Of a DNA stretch of 64,000 nt, positions 61,065 through 64,000 are shown one piece after another; position 1 is the first letter of the stretch; each line of letters starts with the position of its first letter. Below the pieces are notes generated by a model. It saw nothing but the letters and a program-made list of their open reading frames with translations. It was not told the DNA's origin and did no database searches. This DNA comes from Leucothrix arctica. Its GTDB lineage: Bacteria > Pseudomonadota > Gammaproteobacteria > Thiotrichales > Thiotrichaceae. The stretch spans positions 62,001 to 126,000 of the forward strand of contig NZ_QGKL01000035.1 in the NCBI RefSeq assembly GCF_003172895.1, written 5' to 3'. The translations under genes and the position numbers were made by a program.

Positions 61065-61512
61065 CAACAGTTGTTTAGACGCAGAGTCTTTGACTCAGCT
61101 AATACATGAGAGTATCCCGCTTTCTGAAGCCATGCACTTTAATATTGAGGTGCTAGCCGACCAGTCAATAACGGTTGTTGCTCCTTTGACGCCCAATATT
61201 AATGTTCATGGAACAGGGTTCGCCGGCAGTCTTTATTCGCTAGCTGCTTTATCTGCGTGGGCGTTGACGACACACTTGATAAATCAGGCAGGTCTCAAAG
61301 CAGATGTTGTGATGGCAAGTGCAGAGATACGTTATCGTCGGCCCATTCAGTCCGAAATCCGTTGTCAGTGTGAATGCATGCCTGTAGTCAGCTTGACGTT
61401 TATTAAACATTTAAAGCGCAAAGGTCGAGCGCGTTTGTCACTGATGGTTGAACTGGGTGATAACGCAGATGTAGTGTTTAGTGCAGCGATGGTGGCAAGC
61501 CATAAGGCTTAG
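61057..61512 (+). CDS. YiiD C-terminal-type thioesterase
   Basis: 151 residues with hot-dog fold features: VVAPLTPNINVHGTGFAGSLYSLAAL contains the HGxxFAGSL motif of the YiiD C-terminal/thioesterase domain, and VMASAEIRYRRPIQSEIRC is the following central strand. The start is TTG inside the HlyU end, with GGAG about 11 nt before it. Acyl-CoA or acyl-ACP substrate unknown. Stop overlaps the convergent phosphatase gene by 4 bp. Confidence 0.8.
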   Translation: MANNSCLDAESLTQLIHESIPLSEAMHFNIEVLADQSITVVAPLTPNINVHGTGFAGSLYSLAALSAWALTTHLINQAGLKADVVMASAEIRYRRPIQSEIRCQCECMPVVSLTFIKHLKRKGRARLSLMVELGDNADVVFSAAMVASHKA

Positions 61513-61994
61513 TGGGATAAGTTAGGGTTACTCTTCAATATGTGGTTGAGTAATCCCTGTGAAGCCACTTCAATCATGGTTAGTACATTTTCGAAGCCTC
61601 GATCACCACCATAGTAGGGGTCGGGTACTTCGCTTTCGTCACGCTCAGGCGCAAAGTCCATAAGTGAGAATACGCGGTCTTGTACAGGGCTTACTTTACT
61701 CAACGAGTATAGGTTTGCCTTGTCCATCGCGAGAATGTAGTCAAACGCCTCAAAGTCTTGTTTTGTTATCAGACGCGATTGCTGCGTTGATAAGTCATAA
61801 CCACGAGTCAGAGCAACAGCCTGTGAGCGCTCATCGGGTGCTTCACCAACATGGTAAGCATGAGTTCCCGCTGAGCCGACACTGATTTTATCGCTGAGAT
61901 TGTACTGCTCAACCAACGCCTCAAATACCCCATGAGCAGTTGGTGAGCGACAAATATTTCCCATACAGACAAACAAGACGTTTACTTTATTCAT
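61509..61994 (-). CDS. Low molecular weight protein tyrosine phosphatase
   Basis: 161 residues. The P-loop is VCMGNICRSP with nucleophile C10 and R16, and the general acid Asp is in VPDPYYGG. Eukaryote-like class of LMW-PTP (long substrate loop), not the capsule-linked Wzb type judging by context, as no polysaccharide operon adjoins. It lies 14 nt from darP and is probably cotranscribed after it. Confidence 0.93.
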   Translation of the reverse strand: MNKVNVLFVCMGNICRSPTAHGVFEALVEQYNLSDKISVGSAGTHAYHVGEAPDERSQAVALTRGYDLSTQQSRLITKQDFEAFDYILAMDKANLYSLSKVSPVQDRVFSLMDFAPERDESEVPDPYYGGDRGFENVLTMIEVASQGLLNHILKSNPNLSH

Positions 61995-62008
61995 AAGTGA
62001 TAAGTGGC

Positions 62009-62524
62009 TTATTCGCCTTCGTCTAGGTCGTGCAAGTACTTATATAAAAGTCGTGCAGACTTTGGTGGCTTACTCTTCTTCGCTTCAGCGTTAGCATTGC
62101 GAATAAGTTGGCGTAAATACTGTACGTCACAACCCGGAAGCAAGCCGACTAATTCAGTGATTAAATTGTTATCACCTGCAATTAGTTTATCGCGCCACTC
62201 TTCAGCTCGGTGCAGCTTTTCAGTTGCCATCACCGCAGGGTGAGCTAGACGATCCATTGTTAAGATCATCAAATCTAGGTCTTCATTTTCAGTACGGCCG
62301 CTCATATAACGAATATGACGCTGCAATGCTGCACGCTCTATACGTCGAGCAAGTACTAAGTTTTCACGAAGATCATCTGACATAGGTACTTGATCGAAGT
62401 AGCCCTGCGGTAGTGCAATCATTCGCTTTAAAACTGCCTGAATGTGATCTAACTCACGTTTGATCAGGGTTTTGTTTGGACGTTCAGCGTAAACGTAATC
62501 TTGTATCTCTTCATCCCAATGCAT
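62009..62524 (-). CDS. darP: DarP/YjgA, ribosome-associated factor for 50S assembly
   Basis: 171 residues, mainly helical. KTLIKRELDHIQAVLKRMIAL, RIERAALQRHIRYMSG and VQYLRQLIRNANAE are DarP (DUF615) motifs. The protein binds 50S precursors near the peptidyl transferase centre during assembly. Length is close to the E. coli protein. Confidence 0.93.
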   Translation of the reverse strand: MHWDEEIQDYVYAERPNKTLIKRELDHIQAVLKRMIALPQGYFDQVPMSDDLRENLVLARRIERAALQRHIRYMSGRTENEDLDLMILTMDRLAHPAVMATEKLHRAEEWRDKLIAGDNNLITELVGLLPGCDVQYLRQLIRNANAEAKKSKPPKSARLLYKYLHDLDEGE

Positions 62525-62598
62525 AACTGGACTTCATATTGACTTAACTAATTGGCGAGTTTAGCACTATTAAGAAGTGAAACCAGCTTTGCTAGGCA

Positions 62599-62633
62599 TA
62601 AAAAAAGGGCGAAGCCGTTAAGCTTCACCCTTT
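62599..62633 (-). terminator. Intrinsic terminator downstream of the edge gene
   Basis: The minus strand reads GGGTGAAGC-TTAACG-GCTTCGCCC (one G-U/mismatch position) followed by seven T's, 20 nt after the stop of the glycosidase-like gene. Confidence 0.82.
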
Positions 62634-62653
62634 ATTTCTATCTACGTTAGCGA

Positions 62654-64000
62654 TTAACGCTGACGAAGGTACTGCGTAAGTGCACGATATTTTGCAGAGT
62701 TAGGGTTTTCTGGACGCTCTAACATAGCAAAGTAGTTACGGTTATCAATGTTTGAAATACCATTGAAGTGCATCATGATGCCACCGCCACTGCGCTTCCA
62801 GGCTTGTAAGTACTGCTGGTATGACTGAATCATACGAGGGTCACGGTTAGCATTTGAGAACAGCTCAAAGATCTTCTCATCATGAATTCTGTGAGCGCCA
62901 TCTACACGTAGTAAATGCTGACCACCTTCATAAGCGACTAATTTAACACCGTGCTTTTTAGCAAGTGCAACGTTAGGTGTCATACGGTTTTTAACTGCAC
63001 GAGGAATCGCTCCACCAGGGATATTATCTTGGATCAAGTTACCCTGATTAATTTCCCTAAACAGATTGTTCATACCTGCTGCGCCTGAATGTGCCCACTG
63101 ACGTAAAAGGTTGCGGTTTTCAATACGAGCAATGTAATCACCGAAGTATGGTGCGATACCGTAAGCATCAACTTTTTGAGCACAGTTACCGCCTGCTAGA
63201 GGGCAAGTCAGAATCTCTTCACCCATTGCTGGAGCACCTGCGTAAGCAGACACGACACAAACAACACGGTTCTTTTGGTTACCAAATACTTGCTTCCAAA
63301 TATCACAAATCTGACCAGTACGTAGTGCGTTGTAGTTTAACGCCCACTTCAGGTTACGAGAACCTTGGTTGATTTTAGGGTAACCGTTAGGCCACATTTT
63401 CTTACCCATAAGCGTTGCGTGATGAGTTGCTGGGTACATGTAGTTCCAGATCTCATTTGAATACTCAACGTATACTTTAAGGTGAGGCTTAAGGTTTTGC
63501 TTAACAGACTGAGCAAAACGATACATAAACGTGTTATCACCTAGGTGAGGCATCGAGAACCAAGGGTCAACGTTTACTTGGTTAGACAGCTCAACCATTG
63601 TCTCAACAGGCATACCAGCATTCTTATTATAGAAAGCATCGTTTGGTGTTGTACGCTGTTCCCAACGAGTCAGTAGTGTGTCTTTGGTATTCTGCCAAGG
63701 CATGAAACGAATAGAGTTAAACGGTCTGACTGTGTTTAGGTAGTCAGGGTTAAACTTTTGACGACTTGCAACGGCTACAAATTTCTTTGGGATAACTTTG
63801 ACGTTACGAAGGTAGTTACCTGGGTTGATTCGAGTCACGTGTAAGCGAAGGTTACGCTTAGTTGACTTTAAGTTGAATTCGATTCTACCCGGAGCTTCAC
63901 TTGTGATTGTTAGATCACCATGAGGCTTGATATCAACATCACCTTGATAAGTAACAACATAGTCACCCAGTGTGAAGTATTCACCTAAATCCCAAATCGC
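62654..64000 (-). CDS. Glycoside-hydrolase-like secreted protein, 3' part (5' end outside window)
   Basis: The frame stays open from the GTG at 63838 through the window edge (upstream residues end NLRLHVTRINPGNYLRN), so at least 449 residues are present. The C-terminal 390 form a barrel-like region with VYVEYSNEIWNY and KLVAYEGGQHLL, the two glutamates expected of a clan A-type hydrolase, as in proteins often labelled cellulose-binding or GH5-like. Upstream LTITSEAPGRIEFNL looks like a beta-sandwich. Substrate unknown. Confidence 0.72.
   Translation of the reverse strand, partial: AIWDLGEYFTLGDYVVTYQGDVDIKPHGDLTITSEAPGRIEFNLKSTKRNLRLHVTRINPGNYLRNVKVIPKKFVAVASRQKFNPDYLNTVRPFNSIRFMPWQNTKDTLLTRWEQRTTPNDAFYNKNAGMPVETMVELSNQVNVDPWFSMPHLGDNTFMYRFAQSVKQNLKPHLKVYVEYSNEIWNYMYPATHHATLMGKKMWPNGYPKINQGSRNLKWALNYNALRTGQICDIWKQVFGNQKNRVVCVVSAYAGAPAMGEEILTCPLAGGNCAQKVDAYGIAPYFGDYIARIENRNLLRQWAHSGAAGMNNLFREINQGNLIQDNIPGGAIPRAVKNRMTPNVALAKKHGVKLVAYEGGQHLLRVDGAHRIHDEKIFELFSNANRDPRMIQSYQQYLQAWKRSGGGIMMHFNGISNIDNRNYFAMLERPENPNSAKYRALTQYLRQR

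Overview
The window looks like chromosome of a free-living, probably marine, gammaproteobacterium. The protein set fits this (SbcCD, long class II FbaA, QueCDEF, DarP, HlyU, VF530, YbiT, SelO, a SO_0444-type metal exporter), as do the strong AAGG/GGAG ribosome sites and many U-tailed terminators. I cannot name the genus. The one transposon trace is a broken IS3-type fragment; there is no CRISPR array, prophage or rRNA.

Layout. 1-5.3 kb: the end of an S1-domain protein, then sbcDC. 5.6-11.4 kb: fbaA, a CYTH protein, a DUF2007 protein, two membrane proteins, and a GlxA-type regulator with an MFS exporter. 11.4-20 kb: an RNA-repair island. rtcR is divergent from rtcA, while rtcB heads a separate unit: rtcB, a 20-codon ORF, a 102-aa helical protein, a tRNA-like RNA region and a slipin. 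rtcB and rtcA each have a textbook sigma-54 promoter. 19.9-22.7 kb: a 150-bp sequence occurs twice with no mismatch. Each copy has a sigma-54 promoter at one end and an intrinsic terminator at the other, so both look like genes for one identical small RNA of about 146 nt. The RNA carries three exact AAYAAYAA (Hfq/Crc-type) motifs and a C-rich terminator loop. A conserved upstream box lies about 68 bp from each promoter although the DNA between has diverged. This is the best candidate in the window for an undescribed system.

22.8-28.3 kb: a secreted Ig-like protein, queF/queE/queD/queC, a TPR protein and a choice-of-anchor lipoprotein. 28.4-35 kb: a 2220-aa secreted GEVED-repeat protein. 35.5-45.1 kb: a LacI-regulated sugar locus (binding protein, two permeases, ATPase, and two pairs of TIM-barrel isomerase plus Gfo/Idh/MocA dehydrogenase) with three LacI-type operators, probably for a glycoside processed through 3-keto intermediates. 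45.2-51.1 kb: a small secreted peptide, a GH26 enzyme, a ZntR-like regulator with a Cu/Zn exporter, an old-yellow-enzyme reductase and ArsJ. 51.4-56 kb: YbiT with a VF530 fusion, a membrane protein and SelO. 56.2-60.7 kb: a minimal chaperone-usher pilus locus. 60.8-64 kb: HlyU, a YiiD-like thioesterase, a low-molecular-weight phosphatase, DarP and a glycosidase-like protein running off the window edge.

How parts fit: RtcR should sense damaged RNA ends through its CARF-type domain and, with sigma-54 RNA polymerase, switch on RtcB and RtcA. The paired small RNAs use the same polymerase form but share no visible upstream box with rtcB or rtcA, so their activator is open: RtcR next door, or a CbrB/NtrC-type protein elsewhere.
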